Shown piece by piece: positions 38,069 through 46,035 of a DNA stretch of 55,513 nt. Position 1 is the stretch's first letter. Each line of letters begins with the position of its first letter. The notes beneath the pieces were generated by a model. That model was not told the DNA's origin. It was given only the letters and a program-made list of their open reading frames with translations, and ran no database searches. A program made the translations under genes and the position numbers. Origin of the DNA: JANMAT01 sp031359995 (lineage in GTDB: Bacteria > Actinomycetota > Acidimicrobiia > Acidimicrobiales > Ilumatobacteraceae). The stretch spans positions 1-55,513 of the forward strand of contig JANMAT010000023.1 of the NCBI GenBank assembly GCA_031359995.1, read 5' to 3'.

Positions 38069-39244
38069 TCAGCTCGGCGCCGCCTCGTCCTTGAGCAGGA
38101 TGCCGGCCCGGTACCACTCGTCGATCTCGCCGGGCGTGGCGCCGAGCCAGTCGATGAGGGCCACCTCGTTGTGCTCGCCCCGGAACGCCGCAGGCCCCCG
38201 CACGCCGGCCTCGGCGTCGGAGAAGCGGTAGGGCGTGTTGGTCACGCGGCGACGGCCACCGGCGCGGTCGTCGACGTCGGTGAGCACCTGGCGGGCCTCC
38301 ACCGAGGCCTGCTTGTCGAACACGGTGCGGTGGTCGTGGATGTCGCCCCACGCCAGGTTCACCTCGTTCAGCTTGGCCACCAGCGAGTCGCGGTCGGCGA
38401 ACGAGCGGATGTAGTCGGCGATGACCCCGCGGCGCATGCGCACCTTCGTCTCCAGGTCGGCGCCCTCGGGCGTGGGGTCGACCAGGCCGGCCTTGCGGCT
38501 CAACACGTGCCAGTGCCACTTCTCGTCGCCGGCCAGCATGATGTGGCCGCCGGGGGCGTCCATCACGATGCCGCCACTGTTGAGCACGCGCACGTTGTCC
38601 ATCTCGAAGTGGGCGTAGTCGTCGGTGAAGAACATCGCGTTGATCATGGCGATGTCGACGTGTTGGCCCTGGCCGGTGCGCTGGGCCGAGTTCAGCGCGG
38701 CGAGCAGCCCGATGACGCCGTGGAGGCCGGTGAAGGTGTCGGCCACCGACAGGGCCAGGTCGCGTGGGCGCTCCTCCCCGCCGGTGAACTGCTGGCGCTG
38801 CAGCAGGCCGACCTCACCGTGGATGATCGGCGCGTACGAGGCGCGGTCGCGCTCGGGGCCTTCCTGGCCGAAGCCCGAGATCGACAGCATCACCAGCTTC
38901 GGGTTCACCGCCGACAGCTCGTCCCAGCCGAGGCCGAAGCTGGCCATGACACCGGGGCGGTAGTTCTCCATGACCACGTCGGCCTCGGCGGCCATGCGCT
39001 TCATGAGCTCCTTGGCTCCCGGCTTGGCCAGGTCGACGCACACGTCGCGCTTCCCGACGTTCTGCTGGGTGAAGTAGCCGGAGATGCCGGCGATCTTGCG
39101 GCCCATGGTGCGGGTCATGTCGCCTTCGGGCGGTTCGATCTTCACCACGTCGGCACCGAGGTCGGACAGGATGCGGCTGGCGAACGGGCCGGCGAGCACC
39201 CGGCTGAAGTCGAGCACCTTCACGCCGTCGAGCAGGTAGGTCAT
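38069..39244 (-). CDS. CaiB/BaiF-type family III CoA-transferase
   Basis: A 391-residue CoA-transferase: LDGVKVLDFSRVLAGPFASR, LGADVVKIEPPEGDMTR, FTQQNVGKRDVCVDL, ADVVMENYRPGVM and SVADTFTGLHG with the catalytic Asp. Activates a carboxylic acid by transfer from another acyl-CoA. GAGGAG precedes the ATG by 10 bases. Second gene of a unit with the CMD gene upstream (14-bp gap). Confidence 0.92.
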   Translation of the reverse strand: MTYLLDGVKVLDFSRVLAGPFASRILSDLGADVVKIEPPEGDMTRTMGRKIAGISGYFTQQNVGKRDVCVDLAKPGAKELMKRMAAEADVVMENYRPGVMASFGLGWDELSAVNPKLVMLSISGFGQEGPERDRASYAPIIHGEVGLLQRQQFTGGEERPRDLALSVADTFTGLHGVIGLLAALNSAQRTGQGQHVDIAMINAMFFTDDYAHFEMDNVRVLNSGGIVMDAPGGHIMLAGDEKWHWHVLSRKAGLVDPTPEGADLETKVRMRRGVIADYIRSFADRDSLVAKLNEVNLAWGDIHDHRTVFDKQASVEARQVLTDVDDRAGGRRRVTNTPYRFSDAEAGVRGPAAFRGEHNEVALIDWLGATPGEIDEWYRAGILLKDEAAPS

Positions 39245-39258
39245 GACGGTTCAGCTCC

Positions 39259-39825
39259 TCACGGGTTGGTCGGTGCGGTGGGCCAGCCGGGTACGCCCTC
39301 GTCGAGCTGCACGCCGGCCGAGTTCAGGAGGCCGCTCACGAGTCGGTAGCACCCGCCGGCGGCCACGATGTGGACGATGTCGCTGTTGCTGAAGTGCGCG
39401 GTGGCCTCGGCCCACGTGGCGTCGGTGACGCAGTCGTCGACGTACAGGTCGTCGACGATCTGCAGGATCACGGCATCGGGGGCCGACCACGAGCCATCAG
39501 CGATGGGCCGGGTGGTGCCGTAGATCTCGGCGTCGCTCAGGCCGGCGGCGCGGCCGAACAGCGTGTGCTGGCCGAACTCGTAGATGGCCCCGCAGTTCCA
39601 GCCCATGCGCAGCACGGCGATCTCGACCTGACGCCGCGGGAGGTCGCCGCCGAACAGGATCGTCTGGGCGAACGTGCCGATGGCCTTCGACATGACGCGG
39701 TTGTGAGCCATGGTGGCGGTGACGTTCACCGCATTGATCGGCTGGTCCTTCATGGTCTCGCGGGCCTTGGCCGCCACCTTCTCGATCGGTGCCAACCGCG
39801 GCGTCGCTGGTCGAGCCACGTGCAT
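39259..39825 (-). CDS. Carboxymuconolactone-decarboxylase/AhpD-like protein
   Basis: A 188-residue all-alpha protein of the CMD superfamily: VNVTATMAHNRVMSKAIGTFAQ, REL-like PRRQVEIAVLRMGWNCGAIYEFGQH (with one Cys in the CxxxxxxH position, the second missing), and ATWAEATAHFSNSDIVHIVAAG. Peroxidase-type AhpD requires CxxC, absent here, so a decarboxylase or unknown role is more likely. GAGGGGGC precedes the ATG. Heads the unit with the CoA-transferase. Confidence 0.82.
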   Translation of the reverse strand: MHVARPATPRLAPIEKVAAKARETMKDQPINAVNVTATMAHNRVMSKAIGTFAQTILFGGDLPRRQVEIAVLRMGWNCGAIYEFGQHTLFGRAAGLSDAEIYGTTRPIADGSWSAPDAVILQIVDDLYVDDCVTDATWAEATAHFSNSDIVHIVAAGGCYRLVSGLLNSAGVQLDEGVPGWPTAPTNP

Positions 39826-39908
39826 GCCTGCCCCCTCGTGTCGGATTCCCCGGCCGCCCGGCACCCCACCGAGCGAACGCCCGCGACCCTAGCCGTGGCG
39901 CTCCCAGC

Positions 39909-40739
39909 TCACCGAGTGCGCAGCAGGACCTCCTGGGCCACGGTGGCCACGAGGGTGTCGTCGAGGGCCCGCAGCGTGCCGGTCGCCAGCCCGCGACCGC
40001 GGGCGGTCGACGCCGGCACCAGCTCGCTCAGCAGCCACTGGTTGGCGTCGGTGGGGCGGTGGAACCAGACGCTGTGGTCGAGGGTGACCGACTGCCGGCG
40101 GGCGTCGTCGGCCAGGTGGGCGTGGGGTTCGCGCGCGGCGCGGGTGGGGCCGTGGTCGCTCAGGTAGGCGAGGGCGTGCTGCTGCAACGCGGGGTCGTCG
40201 CCCAGCGGTTCGATGACGCGGAACCAGGCCCGGCGGGCGTGCTCGGGTACGGCGGGTGCGCCGTCCACCGGCACGTCGCGCGACTCGACGTAGGGGTTGT
40301 CGTAGCGGCCGGGGGTGAGCGCGTCGGGTCTCGGGATGCCGGGCACCGGCGCCTGCTCGTAGTCCACACCGTCCTCGTCGCGGTGGAAGTCGGCGGTGAG
40401 CACGAGCACGATGCCGCGCTCCTGGCGCACCACCACCCGCCGGGTCGCGAAGCTGGCGCCGTCGCGTGTGCGCTCCACCAGGTGGTGCAACGGCTCACCG
40501 CCCGAACCGGGCACCAGGAACGAGGCGTGCACCGCGCGGGCCAGGTGCCCGGCGTCGACCGTGAGGGCGGCGGCGCGCAGGGCCTGGCCGACCAGCAGCC
40601 CGCCGAAGACGTGGGGTCCTTCGACGGCCTGCTTCGACACGAAGTGGTCGTCGTCGTGGGCGACGAGCGCCAGGCGCTCGGCCAGGGACGCGGTGCTGCG
40701 GGGCATCGGGTGATCGTCGCATGCGAGCGCGACGGTCAC
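39909..40739 (-). CDS. tesB: Acyl-CoA thioesterase II (TesB-like double hot-dog)
   Basis: About 276 residues with two hot-dog domains: FGGLLVGQALRAAALTV, HLARAVHASFLVPGSGGEPL and RRVVVRQERGIVLVLTADF in the first; LDHSVWFHRPTDANQWLLSEL and GRGLATGTLRA in the second. Hydrolyses acyl-CoA. GTG at 40739 is chosen because AGGGGG lies 6 bases upstream; ATG at 40706 is an alternative. Divergent from the XRE gene with a 57-bp gap containing a palindrome. Confidence 0.87.
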   Translation of the reverse strand: MTVALACDDHPMPRSTASLAERLALVAHDDDHFVSKQAVEGPHVFGGLLVGQALRAAALTVDAGHLARAVHASFLVPGSGGEPLHHLVERTRDGASFATRRVVVRQERGIVLVLTADFHRDEDGVDYEQAPVPGIPRPDALTPGRYDNPYVESRDVPVDGAPAVPEHARRAWFRVIEPLGDDPALQQHALAYLSDHGPTRAAREPHAHLADDARRQSVTLDHSVWFHRPTDANQWLLSELVPASTARGRGLATGTLRALDDTLVATVAQEVLLRTR

Positions 40740-40764
40740 GCGGTTCCCCCTTGCAGACCGAGCT

Positions 40765-40790
40765 CGGATGTGTATCACATCCGATACACT
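40765..40790 (+). promoter_or_regulatory. Palindromic operator and leaderless promoter of the XRE gene
   Basis: CGGATGTG (40765-40772), TAT, CACATCCG (40776-40783) is a perfect palindrome; a second pair, TGTATC and GATACA (40771-40776 and 40783-40788), overlaps it. TACACT (40785-40790) lies 6 bases before the GTG start at 40797 and is the likely -10, so binding would block it: an autorepression site as in antitoxins. Confidence 0.6.
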
Positions 40791-40796
40791 CGGGCC

Positions 40797-41315
40797 GTGG
40801 CCGAGTCGAGCGCGCCCGAACTGATCCGCTACGCCCGCCGCCGTGCTGGGGTGACCCAGGCGCGCCACGCTGAGATCGCCGGAACCTCGCGCAGTCGGCT
40901 GTCGACCTACGAGTCGGGAGCGGTGGACCCCACCGTCGGTACGCTCGAGCGGTTGCTGTCGCCGGCGCGCCTGGCCATTGCCGCCGTGCCTGCTCTGACG
41001 CCCGAGGATCGGCGGAGCTTGGGCTTCGGCGAGGCGCTCGCCCGTCACCTCGACGGCGAGCGCGGGCCCGCACTCGCCGAGCGGGCCCGGCGCACGCTGG
41101 CACGCCTGCGGCGCAGCGACGAGCAGGGCGGTGGCCATGCCGGCCCCCTGCTCCGCATCTGGGAAGCGCTCCTCGACCTCGGTCCGGGCGCGTGCGCGGG
41201 GGTGCTGCGCGGTCGTGACGAACTGGCCCAGGAGCTGCGCAGCGCGAGCCCGTTCGCCGGCATCCTCACCAACGCGGAGCGCAGCAAGGTCATCCGGGAG
41301 ACGATGTCGTCGTGA
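40797..41315 (+). CDS. XRE-family antitoxin-like regulator
   Basis: A 172-residue protein. The first ~60 residues are a XRE HTH (LIRYARRRAGVTQARHAEIAG, TSRSRLSTYESGAVDPTVGT). The rest is helical and unrecognised (LAERARRTLARLRRSDEQGG). This arrangement and the GTGA overlap with a nucleotidyltransferase relic identify it as the antitoxin half of a XRE/nucleotidyltransferase toxin-antitoxin pair. Leaderless GTG start; operator overlaps the promoter. Confidence 0.8.
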   Translation: MAESSAPELIRYARRRAGVTQARHAEIAGTSRSRLSTYESGAVDPTVGTLERLLSPARLAIAAVPALTPEDRRSLGFGEALARHLDGERGPALAERARRTLARLRRSDEQGGGHAGPLLRIWEALLDLGPGACAGVLRGRDELAQELRSASPFAGILTNAERSKVIRETMSS

Positions 41316-41455
41316 ACCGGGAGCAGTTGAACCATCTGGTTCGCGCCGCGGCAGCCATCACCGAGCGGGACGACCTGATGGTCATCGGGAGTCAGGCCAT
41401 CCTCGGGTCCTACCCCGAAGCCGCGCGGGTTCGTGTCCGCACCAACGGGGCGTGA
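41312..41455 (+). pseudogene. N-terminal remnant of a nucleotidyltransferase toxin
   Basis: A 47-residue frame overlapping the antitoxin stop (GTGA). It reads VNREQLNHLVRAAAAITER and MVIGSQAILGSYPEA, matching the N-terminus of AbiEii/DUF6036-type nucleotidyltransferases (G-S-Q-A-I-L-G is the nucleotide-binding start). After this it runs out at 41455; the catalytic Asp pair and the rest are missing. A relic, so the pair should no longer be toxic. Confidence 0.6.
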
Positions 41456-41476
41456 CGTGACGAACGTGGTTCCGGG

Positions 41477-42406
41477 TCAGTCGCGGTCGCCGCGGAGCTC
41501 GAGCACCACCACTTCGAACGGGTTGGGCTGGGGCAGGCCGAACTGGGCGTTCACGGCCACGAGCAGGTTGCCCTTGATGGCCATGGTGGTGGGCACCTCG
41601 AACAGCGGGCTGGTGATCGTGTCCACCAGCGTGGCGGCGGTGGGCGTCTCCTCGTCGTTCAGGCGGAACACCGCGATCTGGTTGTTCTGATTGCGCACCA
41701 CGTAGAGGGTCCGGCCTTCGAGCCACAGACCGTCACCGTTGGTCACGGTGGCGCCACCCAGATCGATGGTGATCGACGAGCCGCCATTCGGGTCCACCGA
41801 GTAGAGCTCGCCCTTGGTGGAGTTCACCACGATCAGCCGGGCGCCGTCCTCGGTCGCCTCGATGCCGTTCAGGTTGAACCCGGCCACGAACACGCTGGCC
41901 GGTCCCGACAACGTGATGGCCCGGGGCGCGCCGATCGAACCGTCGTCGGCGATGGGCAGCTCGTAGAGCACCGGCGAGAAGCTGTCGGTCAGGTAGGCGG
42001 CGTCGCGCGTGGCGATGACGTCGTTGATGAAGCTGGGCGCCGCGGTGAGGCTGTGGGCGGCCACCGTGGCGCCGGTGCGGGCGTCGTACACGGCCACGGC
42101 GCCGGTGGGACCGCCGGCGGCGAACAGCAGGTCGTGGCGCTTGTCGTAGGACAAGCCGACGGAGATGGGCAGGGCCGGCCCGGTGACGAACGGCGCCACC
42201 GTGCCCTTCTTCAGGTCGCCGCGGGCGATGGTGCCGTTGCCGAGGTTGGAGACGAAGAACTCGTTCCCCTTGCCCGTGACCACTCCTTCGGGCGCCGCCG
42301 GCGGCGGCAGGGTGATGGTGCGGGCCGAGGGCGCGGATGCGCCGGCGCCGGTGGCGACGGCGAGCACCCCGAACGCGGACGCGGCGAGTGCAGCGAGCTT
42401 GCGCAT
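41477..42406 (-). CDS. Secreted beta-propeller (SMP-30/NHL-like) protein
   Basis: A 309-residue protein with a Sec signal peptide (MRKLAALAASAFGVLAVATG, cleavage about ASA-PS). The rest shows repeated strands of a six-bladed propeller (GVVTGKGNEFFVSNLGNGT, LFAAGGPTGAVAVYDARTG, GDGLWLEGRTLYVVRNQNN). Substrate unknown. GGAGG sits 9 bases before the ATG. Confidence 0.82.
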   Translation of the reverse strand: MRKLAALAASAFGVLAVATGAGASAPSARTITLPPPAAPEGVVTGKGNEFFVSNLGNGTIARGDLKKGTVAPFVTGPALPISVGLSYDKRHDLLFAAGGPTGAVAVYDARTGATVAAHSLTAAPSFINDVIATRDAAYLTDSFSPVLYELPIADDGSIGAPRAITLSGPASVFVAGFNLNGIEATEDGARLIVVNSTKGELYSVDPNGGSSITIDLGGATVTNGDGLWLEGRTLYVVRNQNNQIAVFRLNDEETPTAATLVDTITSPLFEVPTTMAIKGNLLVAVNAQFGLPQPNPFEVVVLELRGDRD

Positions 42407-42518
42407 GAGACGAAACCTCCCGAGAGTCTGAGAGATGTACGGCGCCGAGGGTCGAATGGCTTTTCTTCGGTCACGCGTCGCGGTCACGCACCGAGGCCGA
42501 GCTGGTGGAGCACGTGAG

Positions 42519-42557
42519 GCGACGGTGACCACCGCGGGCGGTGATGGTCACCGTCGC
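42519..42557. terminator. Large stem-loop downstream of the Rieske-2 gene
   Basis: Perfect 13-bp arms GCGACGGTGACCA (42519-42531) and its complement (42545-42557) with a 13-base loop, further extended by GTGAG/CTCAC. No T-run. It lies in the 301-bp gap 42407-42707 (no ORF seen there besides this and the next stem), where a transcript of the Rieske-2 unit would end before the propeller gene starts. Confidence 0.5.
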
Positions 42558-42600
42558 ACTCACCGGCGACGGCGCCCGAAGGGCCATCAGCCGACCAGTT

Positions 42601-42629
42601 GACGCGACTCCGACCGGAGTCGGCGCGTC
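42601..42629. terminator. Second stem-loop in the same gap
   Basis: Nested inverted repeat: outer GACGCG (42601-42606) and CGCGTC (42624-42629), inner ACTCCG-AC-CGGAGT (42607-42620), with a 3-base bulge. About 80 bases past the Rieske-2 stop. No T-run; probably terminates or stabilises the Rieske-2 mRNA. Confidence 0.45.
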
Positions 42630-42707
42630 CTGGTGCTCATGATATGTCAGCGGTGGTGACGAGCGAAACCCCACCCGGCGCGGGCGCGTGCGCGCCAGTG
42701 GTGCGCG

Positions 42708-44021
42708 TCAGCGGGCGAGGTACTCGTCGAGGCAGGCGTGCATGTGGCGCAGCTTGGTCTCCTGGTAGTTGGCCAAGGTCACCTGGTCGATGTTGCCGGC
42801 CTCCAGTCCGGCCTGCACCTTGGGCAGGTTGAACACGTCCTGGTTGAACACGCGTGCGAGCAGGCCGAGCTCGTAGGCGTCGGTCCAGTCCTCGTCGGGG
42901 CCGAGCAGGCGCAGCGGTGCCGACGGCGGCCGCTCCCCGTCGAAGGGCGCCAGGTACATGCACTCCATGATCGACATGTCGTGGCGGTTCCCGTACGGGC
43001 GGAAGCGGTACACGATGCGGTTGTAGGCGCCCCACGGATGGAAGTTCGGGAACACCGTGTAGTAGATGCTGTCGCACATCTCGGCGTCGGACAGCGCCTC
43101 GGCGCCGGCCTCGCCCAGCACCGGTGCCAGGGCCCGGCGGCGCATCTCACCCACCAGGGCGCGGGCGGTGCCGCCCTCGGGCACGGTGATCATCTGCGGC
43201 TCGTCGAGGTTGCGGTCGAGCATGGCGTCGAGCACGTCCTGCTCGGTCGGTTGCCACTGCAGATGCGGGCTCGGCGTGCCGTTGGGCGTGACGGCTCGGC
43301 AGAAGTTGCCGAACACGTCGTACTGGCTGTTGCAGTCACCGATGCCGGGCAGCAGCTGCGGGTGCGTGGCCACCACGTGGAAGGCCTCCATGAAGGCCTC
43401 CTGGGCGAGCTTCCAGTTGCAGCGCAGCACCTTGCCCACGTGGGCCTGCTTGTAGCGCTGCTCCAACGGCCACTTGGCGAAGTGCTCGCCGAGCGAGCCC
43501 AGGTGGTCTTCGAGCGGGCCGCTGTCGGGATCGAGGTTGATGAACACGAACCCGCCCCACGTACCGACCTTCACCTCGGGCAGGCACCACTCGTCGGTGA
43601 CCTGGGGGAAGTCCCAAGCGCTGGGTACGTGCTTGAGCGCGCCGTCGAGCTCCCACGCGAAGCCGTGGAACGTGAGCAGGCGGCCGCGGTGCAGGCAGAT
43701 GTTCCGGTAGGCCCTGATGGTGCCGGGCGCCGAGCGCACGACCAGGACGGCGATGCCGGCGATCTCGTAGGGGACGTAGTCGCCGACCTCGGGCAGGTCC
43801 TCCTCGCGACAGGCCATCTGCCAGACCTTCTTCCAGACCTTCTCCACCTCGAGCTTGTGGAACTCGGGTGACACGTAGCGCTCGACCGGTACGAACGTCG
43901 GCCCCGGGGCCATGGGCGACACCATGCGGAGCACGTCGGGGACGGCTCGGCTGTCGTCGTCGAGCAGCTCCTGGTAGCTGACGCCCTTCGAGCGGGCCGG
44001 GCTCTCGTCGATGGCGGTCAC
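42708..44021 (-). CDS. Rieske-type oxygenase alpha subunit with deleted Rieske cluster half (copy 2)
   Basis: A 437-residue homologue of the protein at 25534-26886 (shared NFHPWGA-(F/Y)-NRIVYRFRP and SIME blocks). The mononuclear iron site is kept: EAFHVVATH plus FNQDVFN. But the Rieske motif is broken: C109-x-H111 is followed after only 7 residues by FHGF (H119), where copy 1 has 19 residues and the second Cys. About 12 residues including that Cys are missing in frame near 43671. Without four ligands no [2Fe-2S] cluster should form, so it is inactive or altered. GTG at 44021 overlaps the stop of the small gene upstream (GTGA). Confidence 0.85.
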   Translation of the reverse strand: MTAIDESPARSKGVSYQELLDDDSRAVPDVLRMVSPMAPGPTFVPVERYVSPEFHKLEVEKVWKKVWQMACREEDLPEVGDYVPYEIAGIAVLVVRSAPGTIRAYRNICLHRGRLLTFHGFAWELDGALKHVPSAWDFPQVTDEWCLPEVKVGTWGGFVFINLDPDSGPLEDHLGSLGEHFAKWPLEQRYKQAHVGKVLRCNWKLAQEAFMEAFHVVATHPQLLPGIGDCNSQYDVFGNFCRAVTPNGTPSPHLQWQPTEQDVLDAMLDRNLDEPQMITVPEGGTARALVGEMRRRALAPVLGEAGAEALSDAEMCDSIYYTVFPNFHPWGAYNRIVYRFRPYGNRHDMSIMECMYLAPFDGERPPSAPLRLLGPDEDWTDAYELGLLARVFNQDVFNLPKVQAGLEAGNIDQVTLANYQETKLRHMHACLDEYLAR

Positions 44022-44284
44022 CTGGCGGCTCCTCTGGTGGCGGCCGAGGCGACCGACCTGGCCACGTCGGGGTGCATGTCCTTGGGGTTGCGGGCCAGGC
44101 TGGCCGGCAGCTGGCGACCGGCGAGCCAGCCGCTCAGGTGGGGGTCGACGTGGACCTTGGCGCCGCGCACCCAGTCGCCCTCGGCGGTGAACACCCCGGT
44201 CTGGCCGTGGTCCGTGACGTGCACGAGCCCCTCGGAATCGACCTCGTACATGGCTCCGCTCAATGGATGCCGGCGCTGGCGCAT
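44018..44284 (-). CDS. Small protein paired with a Rieske oxygenase (unrecognised family, copy 2)
   Basis: An 88-residue protein, same unrecognised family as 25310-25531: HPLSGAMYEVDSEGLVHVT, QTGVFTAEGDWVRG and DPHLSGWLAG line up with copy 1. The extra C-terminal tail (residues ~58-88) is Ala/Arg rich. It precedes rather than follows its Rieske gene and overlaps it by GTGA. AGGAGGGG is 6 bases upstream of the ATG; a TACCCT -10 (44316-44311) and a DosR-like box lie upstream. Confidence 0.7.
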   Translation of the reverse strand: MRQRRHPLSGAMYEVDSEGLVHVTDHGQTGVFTAEGDWVRGAKVHVDPHLSGWLAGRQLPASLARNPKDMHPDVARSVASAATRGAAR

Positions 44285-44335
44285 GGTTCCCCTCCTGGCG
44301 TGTGCGAGGAAGGGTACGAACGCCCGACGGGTCGC

Positions 44336-44357
44336 TTGTAGGGACCAAGGTCCCGAA
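44336..44357 (-). promoter_or_regulatory. DosR-like box upstream of the Rieske-2 unit
   Basis: GGGACC-AA-GGTCCC at 44341-44354, a perfect 14-bp palindrome, with GAA to its right. It fits the DosR consensus GGGAC-n4-GTCCC-(G/C)AA. It is centred about 63 bp before the ATG at 44284 and overlaps the -35 zone of a TACCCT promoter, the place of an activator. A NarL/LuxR-type regulator is encoded at 21232, but many others will exist in the genome. Confidence 0.5.
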
Positions 44358-44359
44358 GT

Positions 44360-44371
44360 GATCGCGCGATC
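44360..44371. repeat. 12-bp perfect palindrome after the enoyl-CoA hydratase stop
   Basis: GATCGCGCGATC, ending two bases before the TAA of the enoyl-CoA hydratase gene and 5 bases from the DosR-like box. It may be a weak terminator or an operator; it also partly resembles the left half of the CGGTTAGT-type motif. Short enough to occur by chance in such GC-rich DNA. Confidence 0.3.
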
Positions 44372-44373
44372 GA

Positions 44374-45204
44374 TTAACGCGCGCCGAAGCGCGGGGCCCG
44401 CTTCTCGACGAAGGCTTGCGACGCCTCGCGGTGGTCGGCCGTGGTCGCCGTGTACACGTGGTGGAAGACCTCGGTGTCCATGTAGTCGTCGAGCGACGTG
44501 TGCATGGCCCGGTTCAGGTTCTCCTTCATGAACTGCAGTGTGAGCCGGGGCCCGTCGGCCAGGCGCCGGGCCATGGAGGTCGTCTGCTCGGCGAGCTCGG
44601 CGGCCGGCACCACGCGGTGCAGCAGGCCGGCGGCGTGGGCGTCGGCCGCGGTCGTGCGCTCGGGCAGCAGGAGCAGCTCGCGCGCCTTGGCCGAACCGAC
44701 GACCTGCGTGAGGAACCACGCCGAGCCGTAGTCGCCCGAGAGTCCCACCTGGGCGAAGGCCATGGTGAACACCGCCGAGTCGGCGGCCACGCGGAAGTCG
44801 CACGCCAGCGCCATCGACAGACCGGCGCCGGCGGCGGCACCCGGGATGGACGCGATGGTGGGCTTCGGCATCGTGTGCAGTCGGCCCGAGGTGTTGCGCT
44901 GGTTGCGGCGTTGGGTGCGGATGGCCTCGTCGATGCCACCGGCGTTGCCACCCCCGGCCGCGTCGCCGCGCTCGGCCATGCCCTTCACATCGCCGCCCGA
45001 GCAGAACGCGCCGCCGGCGCCGGTGAGCACCACGCACCCGACGGCCGCGTCGAGCTCGACCTTCTCGAGCATGACGCCGAGCGCAGCCAGCATCTCGCCG
45101 TTGAGCGCGTTGCGGCGCTCGGGCCGGTTCATGGTGATGGTGGCCACGCCGTCGGTGACCTCGGCCAGCAACGTCTCGGTCCCGGTGTCGAGCATGGTGC
45201 CCAT
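44374..45204 (-). CDS. Enoyl-CoA hydratase/isomerase family protein (crotonase fold)
   Basis: A 276-residue crotonase: MNRPERRNALNGEMLAAL, GAFCSGGDVKGMAERGD with the oxyanion-hole segment, IPGAAAGAGLSMALACDFRVA as the second, and FTMAFAQVGLSGDYGSAWFL for the second glutamate region (one Glu replaced by Asp-like GDYG). Hydrates or isomerises an enoyl-CoA. GAGGGGG precedes the ATG. Downstream of the TetR gene by 93 bp in the same direction. Confidence 0.9.
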   Translation of the reverse strand: MGTMLDTGTETLLAEVTDGVATITMNRPERRNALNGEMLAALGVMLEKVELDAAVGCVVLTGAGGAFCSGGDVKGMAERGDAAGGGNAGGIDEAIRTQRRNQRNTSGRLHTMPKPTIASIPGAAAGAGLSMALACDFRVAADSAVFTMAFAQVGLSGDYGSAWFLTQVVGSAKARELLLLPERTTAADAHAAGLLHRVVPAAELAEQTTSMARRLADGPRLTLQFMKENLNRAMHTSLDDYMDTEVFHHVYTATTADHREASQAFVEKRAPRFGAR

Positions 45205-45297
45205 GACAGCCCCCTCGTGTCGCCGGTGGGTCCGGCGTTCCCCGGGGCGAGCATCGCCGCCGGGGTCGGGACGGGTCAAGGCCGAACGCCTCGCCGC

Positions 45298-45990
45298 TCA
45301 GCTCCTGGGGCGGCGGCGCTGCGACGGGCGGGTCGGTGCCCGGCCCGGGCCACCGTGGGCTTCGCTGAAGGCGATGGCGGCACCGGCCTCGCCGAGGAAG
45401 TCGAGGGCGGTGCTGAACTGCTCGATCGAATCGCGGTTCGGGTCGACGATGGCGTGCAGGGCGAAGCCGTCGTCCATGGCCACGATCATGGCGGCGATGG
45501 CCCGCCGGTTGTCGGCCGCCGCCAACCCGAGTGCGGTGGCGTTGCGTTCCACGACGCGCCACACCATCTGCTCGGCGCGGTCGAGGCGCTCCTTCAACAA
45601 CGGCCGGGCCGCGGGGTTGCGCATGGCGTAGAGCACGAGCTCGACCGACAGCACCGGGTCGTGGCTGCCGTTGCGGCGGGAGGGGGAGACCATCAGTTCC
45701 TGGGTGGCGCGGATGTACTCGTCGGGGTCGGGGAACCGTTCGAGCAGGTCCTCGATCTCGGCCATGGCGTCGTCGGTCATCTTCTGGAGCAGCGCCAGCA
45801 CCACGGCGTCCTTGTCGGCGAAGTTCGAGTACACCGCCCCGCGACTGAAACCGGCGGCCTCGGCGATGTCCTCGACGGTGGCGGCGGCGATGCCGCGCTC
45901 GACGAACACGCCGACGGCGGCGTCGAGCAGGCGGGCTCGGGTCTCGGCCCGGGTAGGGCGGCGGGAGCGGGCGCTCGGAACGCTTGACAT
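45298..45990 (-). CDS. TetR-family transcriptional regulator
   Basis: A 230-residue regulator: TRARLLDAAVGVFVERGIAAATVEDIAEAAGFSRG with HTH GAVYSNFADKDAV. C-terminal ligand domain is of the TetR_C type with LSVELVLYAMRNPAARPLL. Divergent from the P450 gene with a perfect palindrome between, its probable operator. Likely represses both itself with the downstream hydratase and the P450. Confidence 0.9.
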   Translation of the reverse strand: MSSVPSARSRRPTRAETRARLLDAAVGVFVERGIAAATVEDIAEAAGFSRGAVYSNFADKDAVVLALLQKMTDDAMAEIEDLLERFPDPDEYIRATQELMVSPSRRNGSHDPVLSVELVLYAMRNPAARPLLKERLDRAEQMVWRVVERNATALGLAAADNRRAIAAMIVAMDDGFALHAIVDPNRDSIEQFSTALDFLGEAGAAIAFSEAHGGPGRAPTRPSQRRRPRS

Positions 45991-46013
45991 CCGTCCGAGA
46001 ATACATGACTGTA

Positions 46014-46035
46014 CTCGATACAGACTTGTATCGAG
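46014..46035. promoter_or_regulatory. TetR operator between TetR and P450 genes
   Basis: CTCGATACA (46014-46022), GACT, TGTATCGAG (46027-46035): perfect 9-bp arms. It occupies the middle of the 55-bp divergent gap, where it covers any promoter for either gene. A typical TetR half-site spacing. Confidence 0.7.

Noticed and set aside
38171..39349. Plus-strand 392-codon frame opposite the CoA-transferase
   Set aside because: Val/His/Gly-rich mirror of the CaiB gene without any recognisable motif.
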